Below, piece after piece: positions 1 through 6,365 of a stretch of 14,340 nt of DNA. The stretch's first letter is position 1, and every line of letters begins with the position of its first letter. The stretch lies in contig DFWO01000083.1 of NCBI GenBank assembly GCA_002380945.1, forward strand, positions 1 through 14,340, given 5' to 3'. The translations under genes were made by a program, and so were the position numbers. Source of the stretch: Methylococcaceae bacterium UBA4132 (lineage in GTDB: Bacteria; Pseudomonadota; Gammaproteobacteria; Methylococcales; Methylomonadaceae). The notes under the pieces were generated by a model, which saw nothing but the letters and a program-made list of their open reading frames with translations, had not been told where the DNA came from and searched no databases.

Positions 1-19
1 GAGATGTTGAACAGGTTCT

Positions 20-54
20 AAGACCTTCGAGGTTTTAAAAGCCTCGGAGGTCTT
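20..54. terminator. Strong hairpin, possible terminator
   Basis: A 13-bp inverted repeat (20-32 with 42-54, one G-T wobble, 9-nt loop) lies 22 bp beyond the stop of the minus-strand repeat protein. Read on the plus strand it is followed by a short T-rich stretch (TCTTTATAT). Read on the minus strand it lacks a real U-run. It could end plus-strand transcription entering from the left, or act in both directions as a weak terminator. The stem is certain from the sequence; the terminator role is inferred. Confidence 0.5.
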
Positions 55-76
55 TATATGGCTGGTTATTTCTTAG

Positions 77-421
77 TTATTTTACGGATTTTGCCGATTT
101 TTTCGGCACAAGATTAGTCGCTTTTTTAGTAGCAGTCTCTTTAGCAGGTGCAACAACGGCTTTTTCAGCAGCAGAGGTAGCCGCTTCTTTAGCAGGTGCA
201 ACAACGGCTTTTTCAGCAGCAGAAGTCGCTGCTTCTTTAGCAGGCGCAACAACGGCTTTTTCAGCAGCAGAAGTCGCTGCTTCTTTAGCGGGTGCAACGA
301 TGGCTTTTTCAGCAGCAGAAGTCGCTGCCTCTTTAGCTGGTGCAACGGTTTTTTCAATGGATACGGCGTAAGCACAATTCGAGGCTATAGCCAATGCCAA
401 GGTGTAAGCTAATTTTTTCAT
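77..421 (-). CDS. Exported Ala/Lys-rich tandem-repeat protein
   Basis: I do not recognise this 114-residue protein. The start at 421 is chosen over the longer frame from 487 because GGAG lies 7 nt upstream of the ATG and the protein then begins with a typical signal peptide (MKKLAYTLALAIASNCAYA, cleavage expected after residue 19, AYA|V). Residues 26-89 are four copies of a 16-residue unit, VAPAKEAATSAAEKA plus I/V. A decayed fifth copy and a Lys-rich tail follow. The unit is Ala-rich with alternating Lys and Glu and should be strongly helical; the Pro at position 3 would break the helix once per unit. The mature protein should be periplasmic or outside the cell. The repeats resemble those of Ala/Lys/Pro-rich phasin-like or histone-H1-like proteins in composition only. 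No function is assigned. Confidence 0.75.
   Translation of the reverse strand: MKKLAYTLALAIASNCAYAVSIEKTVAPAKEAATSAAEKAIVAPAKEAATSAAEKAVVAPAKEAATSAAEKAVVAPAKEAATSAAEKAVVAPAKETATKKATNLVPKKSAKSVK
155..346 (-). repeat. Four 48-bp tandem repeats inside the repeat protein gene
   Basis: Four in-frame 48-bp units encode the 16-residue repeat. The copies are nearly identical at DNA level and differ mainly at third positions (GCAGGTGC, GCAGGCGC, GCGGGTGC in the Pro-Ala part; GAGGTAGC against GAAGTCGC). A partial degenerate copy follows toward 116. The high DNA identity suggests recent expansion or ongoing homogenisation, so copy number could vary between strains. Confidence 0.85.
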
Positions 422-633
422 AAAATCTCCGTTAATATTCAGTAAGTGCGAGGTCATCATAGTTAGTTTTTGTGTAGCATTTTCCAACGTTTTGTACCTT
501 GAAATAGGATAGTCATATTCTATTTCCTACAGTTAAAAAGTCATATCTGACACACCTATGACAGAGAAACCGAAGTTTGACTATTGCACTTTTAACTTAA
601 TGTGTCAATGTGTTATCTAAACCCAAGTGCAGT

Positions 634-653
634 ATTATTTGGGAGCAAATAAT
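634..653. terminator. AT-rich hairpin downstream of nadV
   Basis: A perfect 8-bp inverted repeat (634-641 with 646-653, loop GGAG) lies 14 bp past the nadV stop in the direction of its transcription. There is no U-run after it, so it may only be an mRNA 3' end or processing structure. The rest of 422-667 holds nothing I can call beyond the upstream region of the repeat-protein gene. Confidence 0.3.
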
Positions 654-667
654 CAGAGTTACACATT

Positions 668-2056
668 TTAAATAATCGCCCGTTCTCTAATCTGCGTTAA
701 AGTATCATCGACTAACAACTTGCCATTATGAAACACAGGGCGCAACAAATTCGCATGAGTTCCTATATCGCCAAGTGCAACAGTTTCCAAGCGACCTGCG
801 CCGTTACGAATTAACGCCAAGCGACCGCGTTTCGATTGTTTGCCGTGATCGGTAATTGGGTCTTTATACACATCACGCCACTCACCATTCACTTGTACCG
901 CCGAGGCTTTCATGGCAAATTTCAACGTATCGCGGTCTAGTTTTTGCAACAAGCCCGCACCCATACCAAACGCCAGATTATCCGCGCTGTAACCTGCTTC
1001 TTTTAACGTTTTTAGAATCTCTCCGATACTGGTAATCGTTACGCCATCACCTTGAATCACCCGCACACAAGGCGGGAGCATTTTGTAACCTTTAGAATTT
1101 AAAGAACAGCCAAACAAAGTTTCCAGTTTTTGCATGGTCTTTAGAACAATTTCGACAGGATTGCCGCTGTCGGGACGAATCACTAATGTGCCTTGCGAAT
1201 TTTCTATGGTGTCCTTAAATTCTGTTCCCCACATTTCTAACGCATTCCACATATTGTAAGAATCGCTCACCACCGCGACCAGTTTATCTTTGGCTAAAAA
1301 CTGCGTGAGCATATTGCGATAGGCTTCTTTCTCTAAATCGCGTCCCCATGAGGTAATGGTGGAATGTTCGGCAGCTGGAATAGAAAATGCGGGCATATTG
1401 GCTTCGTTGTAATAACGTTTCGCCGCCAATACTGCCGCCAAAGTATCCGTGCCTTTAAAATTCACCAAATGCGCTAAGCCTGAAATCGCCGCTGATTCTT
1501 GTGATGACACGCCGCGTGCGCCAAAATCATGCAGTTTAAAATCTAAGCCGCTAAGATTATCGGCGGTTTCGCGCAAATATTGGGCAATGACTTTTTTGCA
1601 GTTATAAGAGCGCGTTGCCACCGTCGTACCGTACCAGCAAGCGCGTAAAATCATGGTTTCTAAATAACTGGTTAGCCAAAAACAACGCGTATCAGTATTA
1701 ACCACTTGCGCCATAATTTGACTAGGTTCTGTGATCATGCCTTCGGGCATGGCTTCGATAGATAGCGGCAAGTAACCGTTATGGGTTTTTAAAATATATT
1801 CCCAACCTGCACGGTTAAACGGTACGCCATGCGGCACTAATATCGCTTCCGCTTCATCAATCATGGCGGCGGTAATCGGGGTGAGCAAATAGCTTTTAAT
1901 AAACATTTGCAGACCAAAAAACACGATGTCTTGATAATCGCCGCCGCGTGATTCGATATAGCTGGAGACAAACTGCATACCCTGTGGGTATTGCAGATAA
2001 TGTGAAGATTTATAGGAGTCGGTGTTTAGAATGATGTTGTCGAATAGTGGGTTCAT
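668..2056 (-). CDS. nadV: Nicotinamide phosphoribosyltransferase (NAMPT family)
   Basis: NadV makes NMN from nicotinamide and PRPP in the cytoplasm, the first step of the two-step nicotinamide salvage route to NAD. The 462-residue length fits the family. Visible motifs: the N-terminal NTDSYKSSHYLQYP stretch; HDFGARG with D177, matching the nicotinamide-contacting Asp of human NAMPT; HLVNFKGTDT; PAAEHSTITSWG with H231, the phosphohistidine that couples ATP hydrolysis; and VIRPDSGNP with R294 and D296. The frame is open to 2257, but that extension overlaps the higA-like gene and lacks family similarity. The ATG at 2056 has GGAGG 8 nt upstream and gives the family N-terminus. The second enzyme of the pathway, NadM-Nudix, is encoded upstream on the same strand. 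A structured leader precedes the gene (2057-2103). Confidence 0.95.
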   Translation of the reverse strand: MNPLFDNIILNTDSYKSSHYLQYPQGMQFVSSYIESRGGDYQDIVFFGLQMFIKSYLLTPITAAMIDEAEAILVPHGVPFNRAGWEYILKTHNGYLPLSIEAMPEGMITEPSQIMAQVVNTDTRCFWLTSYLETMILRACWYGTTVATRSYNCKKVIAQYLRETADNLSGLDFKLHDFGARGVSSQESAAISGLAHLVNFKGTDTLAAVLAAKRYYNEANMPAFSIPAAEHSTITSWGRDLEKEAYRNMLTQFLAKDKLVAVVSDSYNMWNALEMWGTEFKDTIENSQGTLVIRPDSGNPVEIVLKTMQKLETLFGCSLNSKGYKMLPPCVRVIQGDGVTITSIGEILKTLKEAGYSADNLAFGMGAGLLQKLDRDTLKFAMKASAVQVNGEWRDVYKDPITDHGKQSKRGRLALIRNGAGRLETVALGDIGTHANLLRPVFHNGKLLVDDTLTQIRERAII

Positions 2057-2103
2057 CTGGAAATCCTCCAAAGTGGTTAAAGAATTCGGGTCTATCCCGA
2101 ATT
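2057..2103 (-). promoter_or_regulatory. Two-hairpin mRNA leader of nadV, candidate riboregulator
   Basis: Read on the minus strand, an 8-bp perfect stem (2103-2096 with 2090-2083) closes a 5-nt loop AUAGA. A linker containing UUAACCA follows, then a second stem, UGGA with UCCA (extendable through a U-G and a U-A pair to the start codon), closes a 5-nt loop GGAUU. The SD (GGAGG) lies in this second hairpin. The nadM leader at 4638-4681 repeats the same order with the same two loops, the same linker motif, near-equal distance to the ATG (26 against 27 nt after hairpin 1) and different stem sequences that still pair. This pattern points to a structured RNA acting on translation. The ligand or binding protein is unknown. 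Confidence 0.6.
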
Positions 2104-2114
2104 TACAAAAGTAA

Positions 2115-2456
2115 TTAAATAAAAACGCTGGGCGATACCGCAAAGCGTTCAGCAAGTGCCTGAATCTGGCGGGTATTAAGCTGGCGTTTACCGCGTAATA
2201 TTTCTGAGACCACGCCCTGGCTACCGATTTCAGGTAAGTCGCTTTGTTTAAGCCCATGTTCCTGTATTAAAGATAATAATACTTCTTGCGGTGTAGCGTC
2301 TGGCATAGCGTAGTGGGCTTGTTCATAGTCCGCTATTTGTGTACCGACAAAATGCAGCAACGAAGCCAAGGGATGCTGTTCATCCTCGCCCACTGTATCA
2401 ACTAATTGATTTAATAAATAAGAGTATCTTCGATACTTTGTTTTATTTATAGGCAT
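2115..2456 (-). CDS. higA: HigA-family antitoxin, HTH domain, no toxin alongside
   Basis: This 113-residue protein aligns by eye with E. coli HigA (YgjM, COG5499 type). It has an N-terminal helical region with SLLHFVGTQIADYE and a C-terminal Cro/XRE-type helix-turn-helix (roughly 70-113) with GLKQSDLPEIGSQGVVSEIL, RGKRQLN, and a final FAVSPSVFI close to the E. coli ending. HigA proteins repress their own operon and neutralise a HigB ribonuclease encoded just upstream. No HigB/RelE-like frame is visible here. The upstream neighbour, ending 11 bp before this ATG, is the interrupted DUF4062 gene. No good SD precedes the ATG (GGAG is about 14 nt away), so it may be translated by coupling. It could be a surviving orphan antitoxin or a repressor for the neighbouring genes. 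Confidence 0.75.
   Translation of the reverse strand: MPINKTKYRRYSYLLNQLVDTVGEDEQHPLASLLHFVGTQIADYEQAHYAMPDATPQEVLLSLIQEHGLKQSDLPEIGSQGVVSEILRGKRQLNTRQIQALAERFAVSPSVFI
2116..2143 (-). promoter_or_regulatory. Possible nadV promoter
   Basis: On the minus strand TTGCGG (2143-2138) and TATTTA (2121-2116) are separated by 16 bp, inside the 3' end of the higA-like gene. A start about 7 nt downstream would put the first leader hairpin close to the 5' end of the mRNA, as at nadM. The boxes are poor matches, and nadV may instead be read from upstream promoters. Confidence 0.25.
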
Positions 2457-2467
2457 AACTTAATTTG

Positions 2468-2926
2468 TTACTCCATACTAATATCAATATGTAATATAAA
2501 GTTCTCTTCCTTAGTAAACTCTTCGCATATTATATTTATTTCGGCTTGAGTTTTCGCTTCTTTGAAAGAAATTAAAAAAATCCCATCATCTTTATCAAAA
2601 ATATATTTTTTAGTATGCAATAAATTTTGTATATGTATAGTAACAATATTATTTTTAACATCAATCCATCTTTCACCAATTGTTAATCTTCTAAGACGAG
2701 GAAAACTAACGTTAAATCCACCTAAACTATAATTGCCGTTTTCATACATATCTTCTTTAGACAAAACTTGAACACTATCTGGAAACTTTATTTTTATATT
2801 AACATCATTTGCTTTTCGAGTACCTATATTCGACACATCAAATGTTAAAGGTATTGGTTCCTTATAATTAGCACTTAAACTTAAATAATCTAAGTTATTT
2901 ACAAGAACTTTAATAATAGGTTTCCC
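2468..2926 (-). pseudogene. Detached C-terminal half of the DUF4062 protein
   Basis: This stretch is open in exactly the same frame as the DUF4062 gene and directly follows its TAG codon (2927-2929). It gives about 152 further residues starting GKPIIKVLVNNLDYLSLSAN, then FDVSNIGTRKANDVNIKIKFP and a beta-rich segment, ending at TAA. The V-N-G-A-V pattern resembles Ig-like/CARDB-type beta-sandwich domains; this fold is an inference. A GTG at 2836 could formally start a 122-residue protein, but it has no SD and would cut into the beta domain. The simplest reading is one ancestral protein of about 350 residues split by a nonsense codon. The DNA is clearly more AT-rich than nadV and nadM on either side. 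Confidence 0.65.
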
Positions 2927-3523
2927 CTATATTGCTTCTAATTCAGCAAGTCTGTCTCTTAACTGTCTATTTTCCTGATTTAACCTAACTAGCTCTTCTG
3001 ACATTTCTTTTGAATGGGTAGTATCTCCTCTTGTCCAACCTATCTGTGGTTTTCTTCCAAAAGTTTTTGGTAATGCAATAGCAACTTTAGTTGTTAATTC
3101 ATCTATATTCTTCCAATAATCGCACATTTTATTACTCTGTGCTTTTTCAATAAAAGCTGTCAACTTTTTATTAGCCTCTTCTGAAGTTTCTCGGTCATCA
3201 TTTGTTATAGGAACATTTCTATCCCTAATAAATGCTAATATAGGTATTCCTTTTTGTCTTGCATAATCATATTCTTTTTCAGTAAAACCAATGCCATCGC
3301 TTGTCATGCTGCCATATCTATGACCTATAATCACAACATAATAATCACTAACATCTATAGTTGCTTGAATAACGTCCCATTGCTCATCATCGTCTGCACT
3401 AAACATTTCCATTCCAATTGGAAAATGATATAAGCCTAATACAGTTTCAATTATTTTTTCACGAGCTTTTTCTAAATCTCTATAAGTTGAACTTATAAAA
3501 ATTTGATATTTTTTATTTTCCAT
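2927..3523 (-). CDS. DUF4062 (TIR-like) protein, ended by in-frame TAG
   Basis: The 198-residue product starts with YQIFISSTYRDLEKAREK, a clear DUF4062 signature, followed by HFPIGMEMF (33-41), WDVIQATIDVSDYYVVIIGHRYGS (49-72), GFTEKEYDYA (79-88) and GIPILAF (92-98). The fold is a Rossmann-like one related to TIR domains, and such domains occur at the N-terminus of putative defence proteins. Residues 172-198 form a heptad-like coiled coil (EELVRLNQENRQLRDRLAEL). AAGG lies about 8 nt before the ATG. The frame continues past the TAG for another 152 residues (2468-2926), so this is probably a truncated gene; the N-terminal domain could still fold and dimerise. The AT-rich DNA between two NAD-salvage genes suggests acquisition by transfer. 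Enzymatic activity (for example NADase) is not shown; E84 in TEKEY is only a possible active-site residue. Confidence 0.85.
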   Translation of the reverse strand: MENKKYQIFISSTYRDLEKAREKIIETVLGLYHFPIGMEMFSADDDEQWDVIQATIDVSDYYVVIIGHRYGSMTSDGIGFTEKEYDYARQKGIPILAFIRDRNVPITNDDRETSEEANKKLTAFIEKAQSNKMCDYWKNIDELTTKVAIALPKTFGRKPQIGWTRGDTTHSKEMSEELVRLNQENRQLRDRLAELEAI

Positions 3524-3587
3524 ATATATGCCTTATATAAATTTCTGATGTATAAAAAATTTTTATCTCAGTCTCGTTAAAATTAAT

Positions 3588-4637
3588 CTACTCCCCCAAC
3601 AAATGCCTCACAATAAAATAATGATCCTCAAACATTTTCTCAGGATTCATATCGGCTAACGGTAGCCAAAAGGCTTTTTCTGCATCATCACCGCCTTTCA
3701 CTTTCGGCAACGATTCAGAAGCAGGTAATTCAATCAAAAACGCATGAGTGATAGTGCGACCGCGTGCAGAACGGTGTGGGTCATCGAAGGTGTGCCAGCG
3801 TTTTATACAACCGCGCAACACGGGTTCGGGAATTTTTAGCTTGGTTTCTTCGCGCAGTTCTCGAATACAGGCATTTTCTAAGCGTTCATATTGCCCAATA
3901 AAACCACCCGCTAATGCCGCTAAGCCTTTTCCTGGTCTGGCGCGACGTTTGACTAATAGAATATGCCCCGATTGAATCACTACTGCATCGACGGTCACAA
4001 AAATAGGCGGATACGGTACGGCTTGCCATTGCTTTTTATAATCTTCGATAAATTCATGTTCAGCGCGAATAGCGTCAAACGCAGACTGACTGAACTGTTC
4101 GGCAAAAAATTGTTGTGTGCCTTTGGGTGTTAAGGCATTAAAAATACTGTCGCTGTGCGTGAAGTTATCGGCGTGATTAAAATACTGTTCGCGTAATCCT
4201 GTCGCATTTATCGCGTCTAAATTATCGACTTCAATGGATTGCCATTGCGGAAACATTTTTAGATAAAACGAGCTGTGATCTTTTGAATGCCCAATCAAGG
4301 CAATGCTGGGTGTGTTATGCGGCATGGTATTCAACGCCTGCACTACGCCATTGACGATAGTCTGTACTGACTGTATCCATAGCGCATCGTTATACGGCGA
4401 ATCCATCAACGGCAATACCGTGATTTTTTCCGCGTCTTCTTGAGTAAATGAATTTAAAATCATTGCGCGGCGTTCATTAAACGACCAAGGATTGCGGTGT
4501 GAAACAGGCAAATGCGCAGAGCCACACAGGACGATGATTTTTTCAGCCCGTTGTAAGCCTTGGCTGATAATGTGGTGATGACCGTTATGATACGGCTGAA
4601 AGCGACCAATAAAGACCGCAAAGTGATAAGTTTTCAT
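3588..4637 (-). CDS. nadM: Bifunctional NMN adenylyltransferase / Nudix hydrolase
   Basis: The 349-residue protein fuses two domains. Residues 1-180 are a NadM-type nucleotidyltransferase with GRFQPYHNGHHHII (11-24, HNGH being the HxGH ATP motif) and NATGLREQYF (144-153, counterpart of the ISSTxxR motif). It converts NMN and ATP to NAD. Residues 210-349 are a Nudix domain with box G245-x5-E251-x7-R259-E260-L-x-E263-E264, and Lys in place of the last Gly. Family members hydrolyse ADP-ribose, which fits recycling of NAD breakdown products. AAGGGG precedes the ATG by about 10 nt and sits in a hairpin. With NadV it forms a complete nicotinamide-NMN-NAD route. Its own promoter and structured leader lie upstream. 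Confidence 0.95.
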   Translation of the reverse strand: MKTYHFAVFIGRFQPYHNGHHHIISQGLQRAEKIIVLCGSAHLPVSHRNPWSFNERRAMILNSFTQEDAEKITVLPLMDSPYNDALWIQSVQTIVNGVVQALNTMPHNTPSIALIGHSKDHSSFYLKMFPQWQSIEVDNLDAINATGLREQYFNHADNFTHSDSIFNALTPKGTQQFFAEQFSQSAFDAIRAEHEFIEDYKKQWQAVPYPPIFVTVDAVVIQSGHILLVKRRARPGKGLAALAGGFIGQYERLENACIRELREETKLKIPEPVLRGCIKRWHTFDDPHRSARGRTITHAFLIELPASESLPKVKGGDDAEKAFWLPLADMNPEKMFEDHYFIVRHLLGE

Positions 4638-4681
4638 AGCAAGGAATCCCCTTGGTTAATGTGAGCCTTGTCTATCAAGGC
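4638..4681 (-). promoter_or_regulatory. Two-hairpin mRNA leader of nadM, candidate riboregulator
   Basis: On the minus strand a 6-bp stem GCCUUG/CAAGGC (4681-4676 with 4670-4665) closes loop AUAGA. UCACA and UUAACCA follow. A 5-bp stem CAAGG/CCUUG closes loop GGAUU and takes the SD (AAGGGG) into the hairpin just before the ATG. The predicted transcription start from the promoter at 4688-4716 falls at about the first base of hairpin 1, so the leader is essentially this structure. Loops, linker motif and spacing match the nadV leader, while the stems do not share sequence. Expected effect: control of ribosome access, by a small molecule or by a GGA-binding protein such as CsrA/RsmA. Confidence 0.6.
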
Positions 4682-4687
4682 AGGTTT

Positions 4688-4716
4688 ATTCTAATACGAT
4701 TGTAAGGCGTTGTTAA
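4688..4716 (-). promoter_or_regulatory. Sigma-70-type promoter of nadM
   Basis: On the minus strand TTAACA (4716-4711) and TAGAAT (4693-4688) are separated by exactly 17 bp. The expected start is near 4681, giving a leader of about 44 nt. Both boxes are close to consensus and no other gene lies between them and nadM. Confidence 0.55.
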
Positions 4717-4739
4717 GTGTTAGCTGTCATCTCGTTACG

Positions 4740-4759
4740 ATTACGCCTTATGGCGTAAT
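4740..4759. terminator. Perfect 8-bp hairpin after the cydB remnant
   Basis: ATTACGCC (4740-4747) and GGCGTAAT (4752-4759) pair perfectly around a 4-nt loop, 5 bp past the stop of the cydB remnant. It may be the old terminator of cydB. There is no U-run after it on the minus strand, so efficiency is doubtful. Confidence 0.4.
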
Positions 4760-4764
4760 AAGTT

Positions 4765-5118
4765 TTACTCGATACTAATTTCTGTATGCGCATCCATTTT
4801 TACCTTACCTCGAAAAACAAGGTACTGATAGCCACTATAAATCAGCATGACGGGAATAAAAAAACCGATACCTGAGAGCATGAATATTAAGGTTTTGCTT
4901 GAAGATGCGGCAGACGTTAATTCTATCGACGCAGGAATCATAAACGGATAGTAGCCGATAGTGACGGCGGTAAAAGCGGCTAGAGAAATGATAACACTAT
5001 AGCCCTTTCGTAATGACCAAATCACAATATTATTGAGCAGGATCATCGCTTCAGCAACTATTGACGGAATTGAAACTGCGTACATGATCAGAAAGGGGCA
5101 ACTTTCAGATAAAAGCAT
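4765..5118 (-). pseudogene. 5'-truncated remnant of cydB (bd oxidase subunit II)
   Basis: The open frame gives 117 residues. From about residue 32 it reads like the C-terminus of CydB, the second membrane subunit of cytochrome bd-type quinol oxidase: IWSLRKGYS, then GYYPFMIPASIELTSAASS (matching the usual SLYPYIVPPSITLWEAA region), FMLSGIGFFIPVMLIYSGYQ and finally YLVFRGKV, the near-universal CydB ending, plus a short charged tail. Complete CydB proteins have well over 300 residues and 8-9 membrane segments; here only the last two or three remain. The first 30 residues do not match CydB well, a stop lies just upstream in frame, no SD is placed for the ATG at 5118, and no cydA is present. A rearrangement or deletion has removed the rest, so I treat it as non-functional. 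Confidence 0.7.
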
Positions 5119-5551
5119 ACCTACTTATCAGCAGTTTATGGCTTTAGCAGGGTGATTTTGAACACCAATTACTGCGGCTTTACGCTTTATGAATATTTGC
5201 GACAGAACCGAATTACTTGTTCAGAGTACATGACGGTATTGAGACTTCCAGACAGTGGATAAAATTGTTCACAGCCCATCAATCGCAACAGATAGATTTA
5301 AAAAACACTTATTTGTTAAAAACTTAATCTAAGTTAATTTTTTTTATAGCGATTGTGAATAAAATAAGCTTGCTTTATGCGTTAGCTAAAGCAGAGGTAG
5401 AACGTTGTGTAGCCCAATGCAGAATATTACACTGCTTTATAGGGGCAATTGATTTAATCGTCGTTTTACAATTTTAAACACCGAATGATAAAAGCGAGAG
5501 CTGTTTCTGCTACTCTCATCTATAAATTCTCATAGACTAAGGAAAATTCTC
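5119..5551. other. Gene-poor stretch between cydB remnant and protease gene
   Basis: No convincing gene is seen in these 433 bases. The half near the protease (5290-5480) is AT-rich. A minus-strand frame at 5187-5279 would give 30 residues (MGCEQFYPLSGSLN and onward to FCRKYS) that look protein-like but have no SD and no match I recognise. It could be debris from the event that truncated cydB. The promoter of the protease-inhibitor pair must lie in the right part, but I cannot place its boxes with confidence. Confidence 0.5.
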
Positions 5552-6361
5552 ATGACTACGAAACAATACACACCCGAAGCAAGTCGTATTTGTAATTTAG
5601 TACCCTCGCGCAATATCGAGAACGATTGGGGGCTTGAACATGCTGTTGCTGCCAATGCTATCGCCGCACCTGCACCCACTCTACCTGCCAGCGTTGATCT
5701 CCGTGCCACATGGTGGAAAATAGGCGATCAGGAAGCAACGGGGTCATGTGTCGGTTGGGGTTCTACTGACAGTGTGGCTCGTTACCACTTCGTCAAGGCT
5801 GGTAAATTGGCTCAATCTGGCTTATTGTCTCCTCGCTTCACTTGGATGGCATCGAAAGAAACCGACACAATCACTACTCGTCCAGAAACATTCATCGAGG
5901 GAGCAGGGACTACTCTCAAGGCTGCCGTAGACATTCTGCGTAAATACGGCGCGGTACCGGAAGCCATGTTACCTTTTCATATCTCGACTTTTATGTACCA
6001 AGGTAGTGAAAATACGTTCTACGCAACCGCCGCAACACGCCGTATCGCCTCTTATTTCAACCTAGGCAAGAATGTCGCAAGTTGGCGCACATGGCTCGCC
6101 AATAACGGTCCGATTCTGGCAGGTCTGAGTGTAGATGCAACGTGGGATAACGCGACGGCAACGCATGGCAAGCTAGACACCTTCCAACCTAATACTGTCC
6201 GTGGCGGTCACGCCGTCGCTATTGTTGGCTACACGACGGATAATCGTTTCATTGTACGCAATAGCTGGGGTACTTCTTGGGGCGATAAAGGTTTCGGCTA
6301 TGCCAGTGAAGCCTATATTAATGGCGCGTTCTTCAATGAAAGCTATGGTATAACGCTCTAA
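5552..6361 (+). CDS. Papain-family (C1A) cysteine protease
   Basis: The 269-residue protein has the full C1A active site: Q60 of the oxyanion hole and C66 in DQEATGSCVGW, H220 in RGGHAVAIVGY, and N237 in VRNSWGTSWGDKGFGY. The start of the mature-type domain is recognisable at LPASVDLRATWW (44-55). Only about 43 residues precede it, with no signal peptide and no long inhibitory propeptide of the ERFNIN type. AAGGA lies 7-8 nt before the ATG. The next gene, 4 bp downstream, encodes a chagasin-like inhibitor of exactly this protease class, so the two form a protease-inhibitor operon. The inhibitor may replace the missing propeptide in keeping activity in check. Substrate is unknown. The missing export signal could mean cytoplasmic action or export by a route without a cleaved N-terminal signal. 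Confidence 0.92.
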   Translation: MTTKQYTPEASRICNLVPSRNIENDWGLEHAVAANAIAAPAPTLPASVDLRATWWKIGDQEATGSCVGWGSTDSVARYHFVKAGKLAQSGLLSPRFTWMASKETDTITTRPETFIEGAGTTLKAAVDILRKYGAVPEAMLPFHISTFMYQGSENTFYATAATRRIASYFNLGKNVASWRTWLANNGPILAGLSVDATWDNATATHGKLDTFQPNTVRGGHAVAIVGYTTDNRFIVRNSWGTSWGDKGFGYASEAYINGAFFNESYGITL

Positions 6362-6365
6362 GCGA

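Noticed and set aside
155..346. CRISPR-like array
   Set aside because: The 48-bp units are contiguous without spacers and encode protein in frame.
2057..2257. N-terminal extension of nadV to 2257
   Set aside because: It overlaps the higA-like gene in another frame, shows no NAMPT similarity, and the ATG at 2056 has a good SD and the family N-terminus.
2468..2836. Independent 122-residue gene starting at GTG 2836
   Set aside because: No SD, and the reading frame is continuous with the DUF4062 gene through a single TAG, so it is better read as the detached C-terminal half.
2927..2929. TAG as a recoded sense codon
   Set aside because: TAG serves as the normal stop of cstA and nadM in the same window, and no recoding element is evident.
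3848..3922. Missing final Gly in the Nudix box of NadM-Nudix as a sign of inactivity
   Set aside because: NadM-Nudix proteins commonly differ at this position, and all metal-binding Glu residues are present, so activity is expected.
4711..4759. Riboswitch extending upstream of the nadM promoter
   Set aside because: The hairpin at 4740-4759 lies upstream of the predicted transcription start and next to the cydB remnant stop, so it belongs to that gene.
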